From contig NZ_MNBL01000058.1 in NCBI RefSeq assembly GCF_001879695.1, positions 1-43,094 of the forward strand: a DNA stretch of 43,094 nucleotides, written 5' to 3'. The notes beneath the pieces are model-generated. The model made no database searches, was not told the DNA's origin, and saw only the letters and a program-made list of their open reading frames with translations. Shown piece by piece: positions 32,468 through 41,227 of the stretch; within the stretch, counting starts at the first letter, position 1, and the number at the start of each line of letters is the position of its first letter. The stretch comes from Nioella sediminis (lineage in GTDB: Bacteria; Pseudomonadota; Alphaproteobacteria; Rhodobacterales; Rhodobacteraceae). A program made the translations under genes and the position numbers.

Positions 32468-35400
32468 GGCCGCTGCCACCGATGACACGCCGGTCGCCCG
32501 CGCAAGCACCAAGTATATGGAAATGTTCCAGCCGACACGCCCGGCGCTTGGCGGCACGGATATCAAGACCTTTCCGAATGCCGCTGGTTCGTTGGATCTC
32601 TACACGGTCGGGACCGACAACCAGATCTACCGCCTGCGCCAGGGCGAAGGCAGCCTTGCCCCCTACGAGCAGAAGAATTTGGCCATCACCGGGCGTCAGA
32701 TCTTTGCCTATACCAATGACGGCGTTTCATCGAATACGCCCAACCTGATGACCCTCGGTGCCAATGGGCAGCTGCATCTTGCAACCTTCCGATCCCAGAC
32801 CGATACCTATTTCCAGAGAGAGACCAAGCCAGCCGACGCGACCGAAACAATTCGGCAGTTCACCGGGGCCAGAGGCTTGACGGGAAATATCTATTTCAAT
32901 GTCATCCTCGAAGACAACAGCACCCGTCCCGGCATTCTGGCAAACAACTTTTACCTGCCGGGCGAAGACAGTTGGGCCGGGCCTGTCTGGGTGGCGCATG
33001 AGGATGCGAACGGGGATCCTGTCCGTGCAAAATCGGTCGTCAGCACCGCGAACAACCCTATCCAGTCGGCCCTGTTTGCCATCGGCGAGGATGATGACCC
33101 GCTCTACGCGAAAAGCAGCGACCGGACGGCCAAGCTTGTCTCGCTCGGAACCTACAAGGTTTCGCATTTGTCGGTGGTCACTGATGCGTCGGGTCAGAAC
33201 AATTCCGACCGGCTGAACGTCTTCGCCATCGAGCGTGACACAGGCAGATTGCTGTTCAAGAAAGAAAAGAAGTACCAGACCGGATCGACAACCCAATGGG
33301 ACGATTGGATTGTTGTCGATCCCGGCCAGGACGTGCGTCTGACCAGCATCTTTGCCGCGCAGCAATATGACAACCTGCTTCAGGTATTCGGGATCGGTGA
33401 TGATGGCCGCCTGTACTGGACCGGCCAACTGCCTGGTGAAGGCCGCAGCGCCACAGCTGAATGGCAACCGATCCTGGCGCTCGGAAACGAGATTCCGTCT
33501 AATCCGGCGGATTCCGCCTCGATCTTCGCCGTTGGCCGCGACAGCAACCGTTATAGCGAGGCCTTCACGGTATCGGCCGCAGGCAATGTCACGCGGTTCT
33601 GGCAGTCACCCACGACGCAACAATGGTTCCAGCAGCATATCGAGCTGGAACGCACCGATGATGACATGACCCAGGTCCCGACCCATTCGCTGGAACTGAC
33701 CGTGCTGGACGGATCGGGCCTGCCCCTGCCAAACGCACAGATCGGGATCAAGGCATCGTCGCTTGTGACGCTGTTCGTGAACGGTCTGTCCTACCGGGCC
33801 AGCCAGGCGGATTGGGTCAGCATAAAGGCCGGTCCCGATGGCAAGGTGATCATTCAGCAGCAGGCCAACGCGCTTGCGGCGGCGACGCTGTATATCGAGA
33901 CCCCGCAGACAACGCCGGGCTCTCCGATCGTGGTGCAGCCAAACCTGCAACTTCAGGAAAAATTGACCGGGCTGACCGTCGACGAAATCAAGGATGCGAA
34001 GGATGCGGAGGGTAATTTCCTGCTGCCCGCAGAATACCGCACGGATGAATATGCCGCCAATCTTCAGGCCATAACCCGGGCCTCGATGAGTATTGCCGAT
34101 GCGGATGAAAACGGCAGCGGCAAGGTCAATTACCATTTTGCATCCCTCCGGGCAGCGGGCCGGGGCTTCCGTCCGGCGCTGAACCTTGCCGCGATGGAGG
34201 GACAGACATGGGCAATCGACTTCACCAGCGGATTCCCGACCTACGAGGTTATGACAGCCGACAGCCTTGCCGAATGGAAATCCGGCCGGCGGGCAGACAT
34301 GGCCGCTGCCGGGCTTGGTGACGGGTGGCTCAAATCTGCCTGGGGCACGTTCTGGAACGGCATCAAGGAAGGGGCGGAATGGATCGTCGAAGGCATCAAG
34401 AAGATCGTCGTGGAGGTGGTCGACGGCATCGGACGGGTCCTGTTCCACATCGGTGAGAAGGTGTTCGAAGCGGTGATCGAGTTCGCCCAACAGGCGTTCG
34501 ATTTCGTGCAGGGCATATGGAACTGGCTGAAGGTCAAGCTCGATGAGCTCTACCAATGGCTCGCCTTCCTGTTCAACCTTCCCGATATCGTGCGCACGGC
34601 AGAGGCCATTCGCCATTCCATCGACGTGACACTGGCCTTTACCGTCGACGGGGTGGAGTCCGTCAAACAGACCATTCTGGCGGGCATCGACACGATGAAG
34701 GACAGTCTGAAGGACACGATCGACAGTTTCGTTGACGACCTCAATGAAAAGGGAGATCCCAGCTATCGAACGGCGGCGGACGAGAATGAACTGAGCGACG
34801 AAGACAGCCACCAGATGGAGCACAACCCCTTCATCAACACCTATACCGAAAACTATGAAAACGCGCAGGAGCAAGGCCAGAGTGTTGTCAGCATGGCCTC
34901 GTCCACGGCATTGTCCAGCTCGCTCGACAGCCTGGTCGAAATGCTGTCGAACCTTGCGGACAACTTCCAGTTCGGTGATGGAAAGGAAGCCTTCGACGAG
35001 GCGGTGAACTACTTCACCGCAATCGGAGACGACCCGGCCAACGCGATGAACCTGCTGCTCTCGGGTGTGGTGAAGGTGATGGAGAGTGTGGCCCTCTTCG
35101 CGCTCGACTTCGCCCGCGGGGTCATTGCGACGCTGATGGACCTGATTGCCGAGGTCATCCAGTCCTTCCGCGACTTCCTGTTCAACGAGTGGGAAATCCC
35201 GATCTTCTCGCAGCTTTACAAGTTCTTTACCGGCAAGAAGCTGGGTATTCGGCTGATCGACATCCCGGCCTACATCATCGCGGTGCCGACAACGCTGATC
35301 TACAAGCTGGCGACCGGCAAGGCCCCGTTCCCGGATCAAGCCGCGCTGGACGATTACAGGGCCTATTACACGGTCGACTGGCTCAAGGCCCAGTCCGGCA

Positions 35401-36032
35401 TCGGGACACCATCCACCGAGGTCAGGATCGACGCATCGGCCGAGGTCTGGATCAGGGGGATCTCGCTCAGCATCTATTCTGCGGGCATGTACGGACGCAT
35501 GATTGTCGACCCGATCACCGCCACGGCCAGCGCGCTTAACACGCCCATCAAGCAGCTCAGCTATGCCAGCATCGTCTTGCGCTACATCACCACGGCGGCA
35601 ACCACGCCATGGCTGCTCAATGTCAATATGGGCCCCCCGACCTGTGGCGCGGGCACCAAGGGGTTTTCCGCCAATATCTGGTTCTCTCAGCTGGTCTTCG
35701 GACCAACCCGCGGTCTGTTGATTGCCTATGCCATGCCCGCCAGCGCCGGAAAGGCCAAGGTCTACACGGCAGAGGTCACGGTTTCTGTCTGGGGGGCCGT
35801 AAACGCGACAATGGTCATCTGGAACTACGTTGCGACGGATTCCGCGGACAGGAACCCCGAAAACCTGATGCGGTCGCTGTTCAACATCGTTCCGGGCCAG
35901 CTTTGCCGCTTCCTTGCCACGCCCGATATGCAAGAGCCGCTCTACGGCATCCCAATTCTGGTCGAGGTGCTTCTTATCGAGGTCGGCTATGGCAGCTCTG
36001 TCGCGGTGGCGGTCAACCAGATCGGCACTTAG
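32439..36032 (+). CDS. 1197-aa protein: propeller-like N-terminus plus amphipathic/hydrophobic helical blocks
   Basis: Fourth and largest gene of the operon, with AAGGAG 7 bases before the ATG. No signal peptide. Residues ~45-400 carry at least five recurring strands of the form LYTVGTDNQIYRL, LFAIGEDDDPLYAK, VFAIERDTGRLLF, VFGIGDDGRLYW and IFAVGRDSNRYSE, typical of beta-propeller blades as in tectonin/PLL-like proteins. Residues ~415-510 look like an Ig-like domain (LELTVLDGSGLPLPNAQIG). Residues ~628-728 form long amphipathic helices rich in Trp, Ile and Val (FWNGIKEGAEWIVEGIKK, then WLAFLFNLPDIVRTAEAI), and ~869-967 a second strongly hydrophobic block. The C-terminus is beta-rich again. 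The design suggests membrane interaction or pore formation, but that is inference. Family not recognised. Confidence 0.8.
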   Translation: MPRMPQSVLEAAATDDTPVARASTKYMEMFQPTRPALGGTDIKTFPNAAGSLDLYTVGTDNQIYRLRQGEGSLAPYEQKNLAITGRQIFAYTNDGVSSNTPNLMTLGANGQLHLATFRSQTDTYFQRETKPADATETIRQFTGARGLTGNIYFNVILEDNSTRPGILANNFYLPGEDSWAGPVWVAHEDANGDPVRAKSVVSTANNPIQSALFAIGEDDDPLYAKSSDRTAKLVSLGTYKVSHLSVVTDASGQNNSDRLNVFAIERDTGRLLFKKEKKYQTGSTTQWDDWIVVDPGQDVRLTSIFAAQQYDNLLQVFGIGDDGRLYWTGQLPGEGRSATAEWQPILALGNEIPSNPADSASIFAVGRDSNRYSEAFTVSAAGNVTRFWQSPTTQQWFQQHIELERTDDDMTQVPTHSLELTVLDGSGLPLPNAQIGIKASSLVTLFVNGLSYRASQADWVSIKAGPDGKVIIQQQANALAAATLYIETPQTTPGSPIVVQPNLQLQEKLTGLTVDEIKDAKDAEGNFLLPAEYRTDEYAANLQAITRASMSIADADENGSGKVNYHFASLRAAGRGFRPALNLAAMEGQTWAIDFTSGFPTYEVMTADSLAEWKSGRRADMAAAGLGDGWLKSAWGTFWNGIKEGAEWIVEGIKKIVVEVVDGIGRVLFHIGEKVFEAVIEFAQQAFDFVQGIWNWLKVKLDELYQWLAFLFNLPDIVRTAEAIRHSIDVTLAFTVDGVESVKQTILAGIDTMKDSLKDTIDSFVDDLNEKGDPSYRTAADENELSDEDSHQMEHNPFINTYTENYENAQEQGQSVVSMASSTALSSSLDSLVEMLSNLADNFQFGDGKEAFDEAVNYFTAIGDDPANAMNLLLSGVVKVMESVALFALDFARGVIATLMDLIAEVIQSFRDFLFNEWEIPIFSQLYKFFTGKKLGIRLIDIPAYIIAVPTTLIYKLATGKAPFPDQAALDDYRAYYTVDWLKAQSGIGTPSTEVRIDASAEVWIRGISLSIYSAGMYGRMIVDPITATASALNTPIKQLSYASIVLRYITTAATTPWLLNVNMGPPTCGAGTKGFSANIWFSQLVFGPTRGLLIAYAMPASAGKAKVYTAEVTVSVWGAVNATMVIWNYVATDSADRNPENLMRSLFNIVPGQLCRFLATPDMQEPLYGIPILVEVLLIEVGYGSSVAVAVNQIGT

Positions 36033-36053
36033 CGGCCTGTGTTTTCGCTGTGA

Positions 36054-36076
36054 CCGGGGCCGACCTCTGGCCCCGG
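36054..36076. terminator. Strong hairpin between convergent operons
   Basis: CCGGGGCC and GGCCCCGG form a perfect 8-bp GC stem with a 7-base loop, 21 bp after the stop of the 1197-aa gene. No T-run follows, so it is a possible rather than certain terminator. The rest of the 200-bp gap to 36232 shows no gene. Confidence 0.45.
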
Positions 36077-36232
36077 CGCGGCGGGTACGTGGTCAGAGGC
36101 AACCACCGGACAGCAGGGCGTTCGTCGGCGTCCGGGCGACATGTGGGCGTCGTCTTCGCAGCTTTCTGGGCGATAGCGGCGGTTCTGAACTCTCTCGGCT
36201 TTAGGGCGCAATCATCAGGGGCCGAAACAAGC

Positions 36233-37663
36233 CTACCAAAGCTGCCGAAACCCTTTCGGCAGGTCCGACGGGTCCGGGACCGAGATCGCGGATGCCTGAG
36301 CGGAAAGCCCGCTGGCGAGGTCGCGCACAAGGGCGAGCGCGGAGGTCAGCTCGGCATTCGAGAACGCCGACAGAACCGCGACCGCTTCGGCCTTGTGTCC
36401 CGAGCGAATGGCCGACTCTGCCACGCGAAGATGGGCATCGGTCAGATCCGACAGCCGCGCTTCGCGTGCGGAAAACGCCGCGTGCACCGGGGCGAGGGTC
36501 TGCTCTCCCAGCAACTGCATCAGGTACATCAGGCGTTTGCATTCCTGAAAGGCCCCAACCGTGGTTTCATTGACCTGCGGCACGAGCGACACCGTATCGC
36601 TGCCCCCGCTGACCGCCTTGCGCATGTCCTGAAACCTGTGGGATTCCCCGGAGGTCAGGTAGCGATGCAGACCATATTCCGGCGACACCGAATCTTGCCC
36701 CAGAAACACCGGCGAAAAGGGCGCGGCCAGCGCGCCGCAGGCCGCATGCCACATCATCTGAAGGGCCGGATCAGGGCTGCGAACCAGTGGAACGACCTGT
36801 CCGTAACCTGCCGTATCTCCGGTCAGTTTCTCGGTGCGCACCGCCCAGATCATGTCGTCCAGCCCGATCTTTTCCGGCCGCGCCGCGCGCGCCTGCATCT
36901 CGGCCTCGATCCACTGGATGCCGTCCCAACGGCCCTTGCCGTCACCATAGATGGCATTGGCATCGAAGGGCCCTGACTCGTACCAGCCCTGATCTCGCGC
37001 GAAGCTGACGAAATTCGGGGACCACAGGAAATCGGGGTGATCCGGGTCATGCACTGGCACCTCCAGCACATAGCCGGGACGCGAGGCGCGGATGCTGTCG
37101 GGGCCAAGCCGTTCAGCCACCCAAAGCCCCTGCCCGCCCGCGAACTGGATCATCACCCAGGCTTCGTCCGCATCGGCAAAGAGATGGGAGTTGCCGCCAT
37201 AGCTCGCCTCGCCATGGTCCGCGATCAGTCGGGCGCACAGCTCTACCGCGCCTCGGGCACTCGTGGCCCGCTCCAACACAGCGCGGGCCAGATCGCTGTA
37301 GTTGAATCCCCGCTGGTCCTTCGGCGTCATCTCTCGCAACTCGGGCCGCGAAGTCGACCAGACGTCGCGCACGGCAACGCCGGCCTCGTTCACGCCGCCA
37401 TTGGTGATCGGCGCGGGAACCCCAAGGTAATAGGAATAGCTGACCCGCATGTGGCGCAGCGCATGCGCGACCTGCGGCACGGTGATCCGCTGTCCGGGCA
37501 TGTCCGCCTCGGGGCCGACGCCCACGTCGATCACCGCCCCCTCCGGGTGGTCCGCAGCGGGCAGGATTTCCAGCCAGTGCGAGGACGGCTCATCGCCATA
37601 TCCGGCCAGCCAGGCATGACCGGTGCGGCTGTGGTTCCTGCCGACATAGATTGCGTAGCTCAT
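36233..37663 (-). CDS. C69 family (PepD-like) Ntn-hydrolase with Ser in place of the nucleophilic Cys
   Basis: A 476-residue relative of C69 dipeptidases. ITNGGVNEAGVAVRDVWSTS, ARAVLERATSARGAVELCARLI and NSHLFADADEAWVMIQFAGG match the C69 core in order. In this family Cys directly after the leader is the nucleophile (CTTxLVG); here the aligned start is M-S-Y-A-I-Y-V-G, so Met removal would expose Ser2. The frame cannot extend upstream: a stop lies three codons before the ATG. No other Cys is near the N-terminus. It may be a serine-type Ntn hydrolase, an amide hydrolase of altered specificity, or inactive. The ATG overlaps the stop of the amidohydrolase gene (ATGA). Last gene of the peptide-transport operon. 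Confidence 0.82.
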   Translation of the reverse strand: MSYAIYVGRNHSRTGHAWLAGYGDEPSSHWLEILPAADHPEGAVIDVGVGPEADMPGQRITVPQVAHALRHMRVSYSYYLGVPAPITNGGVNEAGVAVRDVWSTSRPELREMTPKDQRGFNYSDLARAVLERATSARGAVELCARLIADHGEASYGGNSHLFADADEAWVMIQFAGGQGLWVAERLGPDSIRASRPGYVLEVPVHDPDHPDFLWSPNFVSFARDQGWYESGPFDANAIYGDGKGRWDGIQWIEAEMQARAARPEKIGLDDMIWAVRTEKLTGDTAGYGQVVPLVRSPDPALQMMWHAACGALAAPFSPVFLGQDSVSPEYGLHRYLTSGESHRFQDMRKAVSGGSDTVSLVPQVNETTVGAFQECKRLMYLMQLLGEQTLAPVHAAFSAREARLSDLTDAHLRVAESAIRSGHKAEAVAVLSAFSNAELTSALALVRDLASGLSAQASAISVPDPSDLPKGFRQLW

Positions 37664-39276
37664 GCCGGTTCACCGACCCTTTTTGTGTTTCGAGCGTAGA
37701 CCTGTCGACCATGCCGCCAGGTTTCGCTGACCTTGATCGTGTCGATGGTTTCAGGCCGCGTCAGCGGATTGTCGTCGAGGATCGCCAGATCCGCAAGCTT
37801 GCCGGGTTCCAGCGATCCGCGTTCCGCCTCTCGGAAGACCTGCCATGCGGCGTCGATCGTATGCGCCCGCAAGGCCGATAGCGGCGAAAGGCACTGATCC
37901 GGGCCAAGCACCCGCCCGCTTTGGGTGCGGCGTGTGACGGTTGTCTGGATCAGCTGCAAGGGCCGCGTCGGCGTGACCGAAGCGTCGTTATGGATGGTGA
38001 AGCGCAATCCCTCAGCCTCGGCCCATCCCGTGGGCGAGATATCTTGCGCGCGGTCGGGACCGAGGATCTCGTCATGATGCAGATCGCCCCAATACCAGAT
38101 ATGGGCCGGAAAGAAGCTGATGGTCACCCCCAGATCGGCACAGCGCCTCACCTGGTCGCGGCGCATGACCTGCCCATGAATGATCGTGTGCCGATGGTCG
38201 TCGCGCGGGTGGTGCTTCTGCGCGCCTGCCACGGCATCGAGGAACATGTCCGACGCCGCGTCGCCGTTGCAATGACAATGGATCTGGAACCCGAGGCGAT
38301 GCAGTTTCCTGACCTCAGAAAACAAGGTGTCGCGCGCCAAATAAGCCAGCCCCAGATCGTCCGAGCCAAGATAAGGCGCGGTCAGAAAGGCGGTGCGCAT
38401 CAGGAAAGAGCCATCGGTCAGCAGTTTGCGCGGCCCCAGGGCAATCGCGCCGTTCGGCCAGTCGCGCCCCGACCCGGTTTGCGAAAACGCAGGCTCGATT
38501 TCGGCCACGGGCAACAGGATCAGGTCAATGCCCGGATCGCCCTGCGCCGCGATCCCCTGAAACAGGTCGAGCAGCGGTTGCGCCGTCCAGGAGTTCTGCG
38601 CCAGCGTCACCCCTTGGGCAAGATATTCGCTGCGCGCCGCCGCAAAGCAGCGCGCGAAAGAGGCATCATCCAGCAGGAAATGGGTATCGCCCATCTCACC
38701 CATGGCGGACAGCCCCTCGATCCCGCCAGTCAGACGCCCGGCGCCGTCGCGCAGATAGCGCCCCCCCTCGGGATCGGCACTGTCCTCGGCGATGCCCTGC
38801 CGCGCCAAGGCCCGCGAATTGGCAACCCCGCAATGACCCGAGGAGTGAATGACCCAGATCGGGTGATCGGTGGACACCGCGTCCAGTTCGTCGCGCGTTG
38901 GAAGGCGCCGTTCGGCCAACTGGCACTCGTCGAGCGCTGCCCCCATCACCCAGTTGCCCTGCGGGGTTTCGGCGGCTTTCGCGGCCAGCCTTGCAAACAC
39001 ATCCGCCAGATTGCGACAGCCGGACCGGGCCGACAAATCTGCCCGCAGCAGCGAGACAATCGCGCTGTCGGGAAAATGCCCATGCGGGTCGATGAAGGCC
39101 GGGATCAGCGTGCGCCCGTCAAGATCGTGCAGCGGAGCATCGGGCACAGCGCGTCTGACATCCGACAGCGCGCCGACCGCCACGATCCGATCCCCCTCGA
39201 TGCCGATGGCCTCGGGGCGGCTGTCATCCGCATCCATGCTCAGGATCGGCCCGCCGGAAAAGATGAGACCGGTCAT
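37660..39276 (-). CDS. YtcJ-like metal-dependent amidohydrolase
   Basis: A 538-residue cytosolic enzyme of the amidohydrolase 3 family. LIFSGGPILSMDADD and RTLIPAFIDPHGHFPDS give the small beta-sandwich and the HxH metal site; QIHCHCNGDAA, HTIIHGQVM and FTIHNDASVTP provide the later His and Asp ligands; GSLEPGKLADLAILDDNPL is the typical C-terminus. Family members hydrolyse amides, N-acyl or cyclic compounds; the exact reaction is unknown. The start at 39276 overlaps the stop of the preceding ATPase gene (ATGA), which places it in the importer operon and suggests that it acts on an imported compound. Confidence 0.92.
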   Translation of the reverse strand: MTGLIFSGGPILSMDADDSRPEAIGIEGDRIVAVGALSDVRRAVPDAPLHDLDGRTLIPAFIDPHGHFPDSAIVSLLRADLSARSGCRNLADVFARLAAKAAETPQGNWVMGAALDECQLAERRLPTRDELDAVSTDHPIWVIHSSGHCGVANSRALARQGIAEDSADPEGGRYLRDGAGRLTGGIEGLSAMGEMGDTHFLLDDASFARCFAAARSEYLAQGVTLAQNSWTAQPLLDLFQGIAAQGDPGIDLILLPVAEIEPAFSQTGSGRDWPNGAIALGPRKLLTDGSFLMRTAFLTAPYLGSDDLGLAYLARDTLFSEVRKLHRLGFQIHCHCNGDAASDMFLDAVAGAQKHHPRDDHRHTIIHGQVMRRDQVRRCADLGVTISFFPAHIWYWGDLHHDEILGPDRAQDISPTGWAEAEGLRFTIHNDASVTPTRPLQLIQTTVTRRTQSGRVLGPDQCLSPLSALRAHTIDAAWQVFREAERGSLEPGKLADLAILDDNPLTRPETIDTIKVSETWRHGRQVYARNTKRVGEPA

Positions 39277-40259
39277 GCGGGACAAACCTTGTCCTGCTCC
39301 CACGACGCCGGGAGATGGCACCGATGCGCTGCGGGACCTGCAACCTGCCAGCTTGGCACATCCGTTGAACAGCGCGCCTGCGCGAAGGGACAGCGGGTGT
39401 GAAACTCGCAGCCCGTGGGGCGGTTCAGAATACTAGGGGGTTCCCCCTGCAATTCGATCCGCATCAGCTGCGCGTCCGGGTCCGGTTCCGGGTTCGCAGC
39501 CAGCAGGGCCAGCGTATAGGGATGCCGGGGCGCAGAGAAAACCGTGTCGGTCTCGCCCTCCTCGACCAATTTGCCCAGATACATGATGCCCACCCGGTCG
39601 GTGATGTGGCGCACCACGTTCAGGTTATGGGTGATGATCATGATCGCGAGCCCAAGCTCGTCCTGAAGCCGCGCCAGAAGGTTCAGCATCTCGCCCTGAA
39701 TGGACACGTCGAGCCCCGCCGTCGGTTCATCCGCGATCAGAAGCTTCGGATCGAGCGCCAGCGCCCGCGCGACCCCCACCCGCCGCGCCTGACCGCCGGA
39801 GATCTGGTAGGGGTAGCGGGCGGCGAATTCCGGCGGCAGGCCGACCATGGCCAGAAGCCGCCTTGCCTCGGCGTCGAGGTCGCGGCCCTTCATGCCCTGA
39901 ATGCGGAACGGTTCGGTGATCAGCGACTTGACTGACAAGCGCGGCGACAGCGACCCGATCGGATCCTGAAACATCATCACGATTTCGCGGCGCAGCTTGC
40001 GGAACTGTGCCTCGGGCAGGTCGCGCAGTTCCTGTCCCCGATAGAGGATCGACCCTTCGGAAGCATGATGCAGCCCCGCTACCGCGCGCGCCAGCGTGGT
40101 CTTGCCCGACCCGCTTTCCCCGACAATGCCGTAGGTCTTGCCCTCCTCGATGGACAGGCTGACGCCCGAGACCGCGTCGATGCTGCCGGCGCTGCTGAAG
40201 ACCCCGCCGCGGACTGCAAAGCGGACTACGACGTCCTTGATATCCAGAAGCGCGCTCAT
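39273..40259 (-). CDS. Peptide ABC transporter ATP-binding protein (OppF/DppF-like)
   Basis: A 328-residue ATPase. Walker A GESGSGKTT, signature ISGGQARRVGVARAL, Walker B KLLIADEPTAGLD and H-loop IMIITHNLNVV are intact. The C-terminus has the oligopeptide-transporter tail, LNRPTGCEFHTRCPFAQARC, whose cysteines can hold an iron-sulfur cluster in related proteins. The N-terminus MSALLDIKDVVVRF starts at 40259, overlapping the previous stop (ATGA); longer in-frame starts are not used. It pairs with the OppD-like protein encoded just upstream. Confidence 0.94.
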   Translation of the reverse strand: MSALLDIKDVVVRFAVRGGVFSSAGSIDAVSGVSLSIEEGKTYGIVGESGSGKTTLARAVAGLHHASEGSILYRGQELRDLPEAQFRKLRREIVMMFQDPIGSLSPRLSVKSLITEPFRIQGMKGRDLDAEARRLLAMVGLPPEFAARYPYQISGGQARRVGVARALALDPKLLIADEPTAGLDVSIQGEMLNLLARLQDELGLAIMIITHNLNVVRHITDRVGIMYLGKLVEEGETDTVFSAPRHPYTLALLAANPEPDPDAQLMRIELQGEPPSILNRPTGCEFHTRCPFAQARCSTDVPSWQVAGPAAHRCHLPASWEQDKVCPA

Positions 40260-41227
40260 GCCGGGGCCCCCGCCTTGATCAGATGACAGGCCGCCCTGTG
40301 TCCGGCGGATGCCTCGGACAGGACGGGGTGTTCGGTGCACGCGTCATGGCGCTGCGGGCAGCGGTCGGCAAAGATGCAGCCACCCGGCAGGCTGACCAGA
40401 TCGGGGATATTGCCCGGAATGGTCGGCAGGTTTCGGGTCTTTTCCTTGATGTGCCCCGGATCGCATTCCAGCAGCGCGCGGGTATAGGGATGGGCCGGGT
40501 TGTGAAAGACGTCGCGCACCGATCCGGCCTCGACAACCTCGCCCGCATACATCACCACGACCTCGTCACACAGTTCGGCAATGACCCCGAGGTGATGCGA
40601 GATGAACAGGATCGAACAGCCGATCTCGTCCTGCAATTCGCGCAGGCGCTTGATAATCTGCACCTCAAGCGTTGCATCGAGCGCTGTTGTCGGCTCGTCC
40701 GCGATCAGCAGCGACGGTCTGGCCATCAGCGCCATGGCAATAGCGATCCGCTGACGCATGCCGCCGGAAAATTCGAACGGGTACTGGTTCAGCCGCGCAC
40801 TGGCGTCGGGGATGCCGACCAGCGCCAGCATCTCGGCCGCGCGCTTCAGCTTGTCCGCCTTTGACCGCTTGTCACGATACTGGATGTCGATCATTTGCCG
40901 CCCGACGGTCAAAACGGGGTTGTGGGTCTGCATCGGGTCCTGAAAGACCATCGAGATCTCTGTCCCCCGCAAGCCGCGCATCCGCGCCTCGGGCAGCGCC
41001 AGCAGGTCCTCCCCGTTGAAGCGCACCGTACCCGACCGCACCCGCGCATTGGGCGCCATCAGCCGGATGATCGCGGAAATCAGCGTGGACTTGCCACAGC
41101 CGGATTCGCCCACGATGCCGACGATCTTGCGCTCCGGCACGGACAGGGACACATCGCGCAGCGCCCGCAATTCGCCACGCGGAGTCCCATAGCTGACCGA
41201 CAGGCCCTGAATGTCGAGAACGGTCAT
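40256..41227 (-). CDS. Peptide ABC transporter ATP-binding protein (OppD/DppD-like)
   Basis: A 323-residue ATPase. Walker A GESGCGKST, signature FSGGMRQRIAIAMAL, Walker B LLIADEPTTALD, H-loop LFISHHLGVIAE; the tail is LPGGCIFADRCPQRHDAC with the cysteine cluster of this family. The ATG at 41227 forms a TGATG junction with the permease stop; a GTG one codon earlier (41230) is an equally possible start. Together with the OppF-like protein it powers the two permeases. Confidence 0.94.
   Translation of the reverse strand: MTVLDIQGLSVSYGTPRGELRALRDVSLSVPERKIVGIVGESGCGKSTLISAIIRLMAPNARVRSGTVRFNGEDLLALPEARMRGLRGTEISMVFQDPMQTHNPVLTVGRQMIDIQYRDKRSKADKLKRAAEMLALVGIPDASARLNQYPFEFSGGMRQRIAIAMALMARPSLLIADEPTTALDATLEVQIIKRLRELQDEIGCSILFISHHLGVIAELCDEVVVMYAGEVVEAGSVRDVFHNPAHPYTRALLECDPGHIKEKTRNLPTIPGNIPDLVSLPGGCIFADRCPQRHDACTEHPVLSEASAGHRAACHLIKAGAPA

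Noticed and set aside
33606-35933. A 775-codon open frame on the minus strand opposite the 1197-aa gene
   Set aside because: It is a shadow of the GC-biased third positions of the plus-strand gene. It is rich in Arg, His, Asp and Gly runs, has no domain, and no ribosome binding site. The plus-strand frame has a strong start site and coherent repeats.
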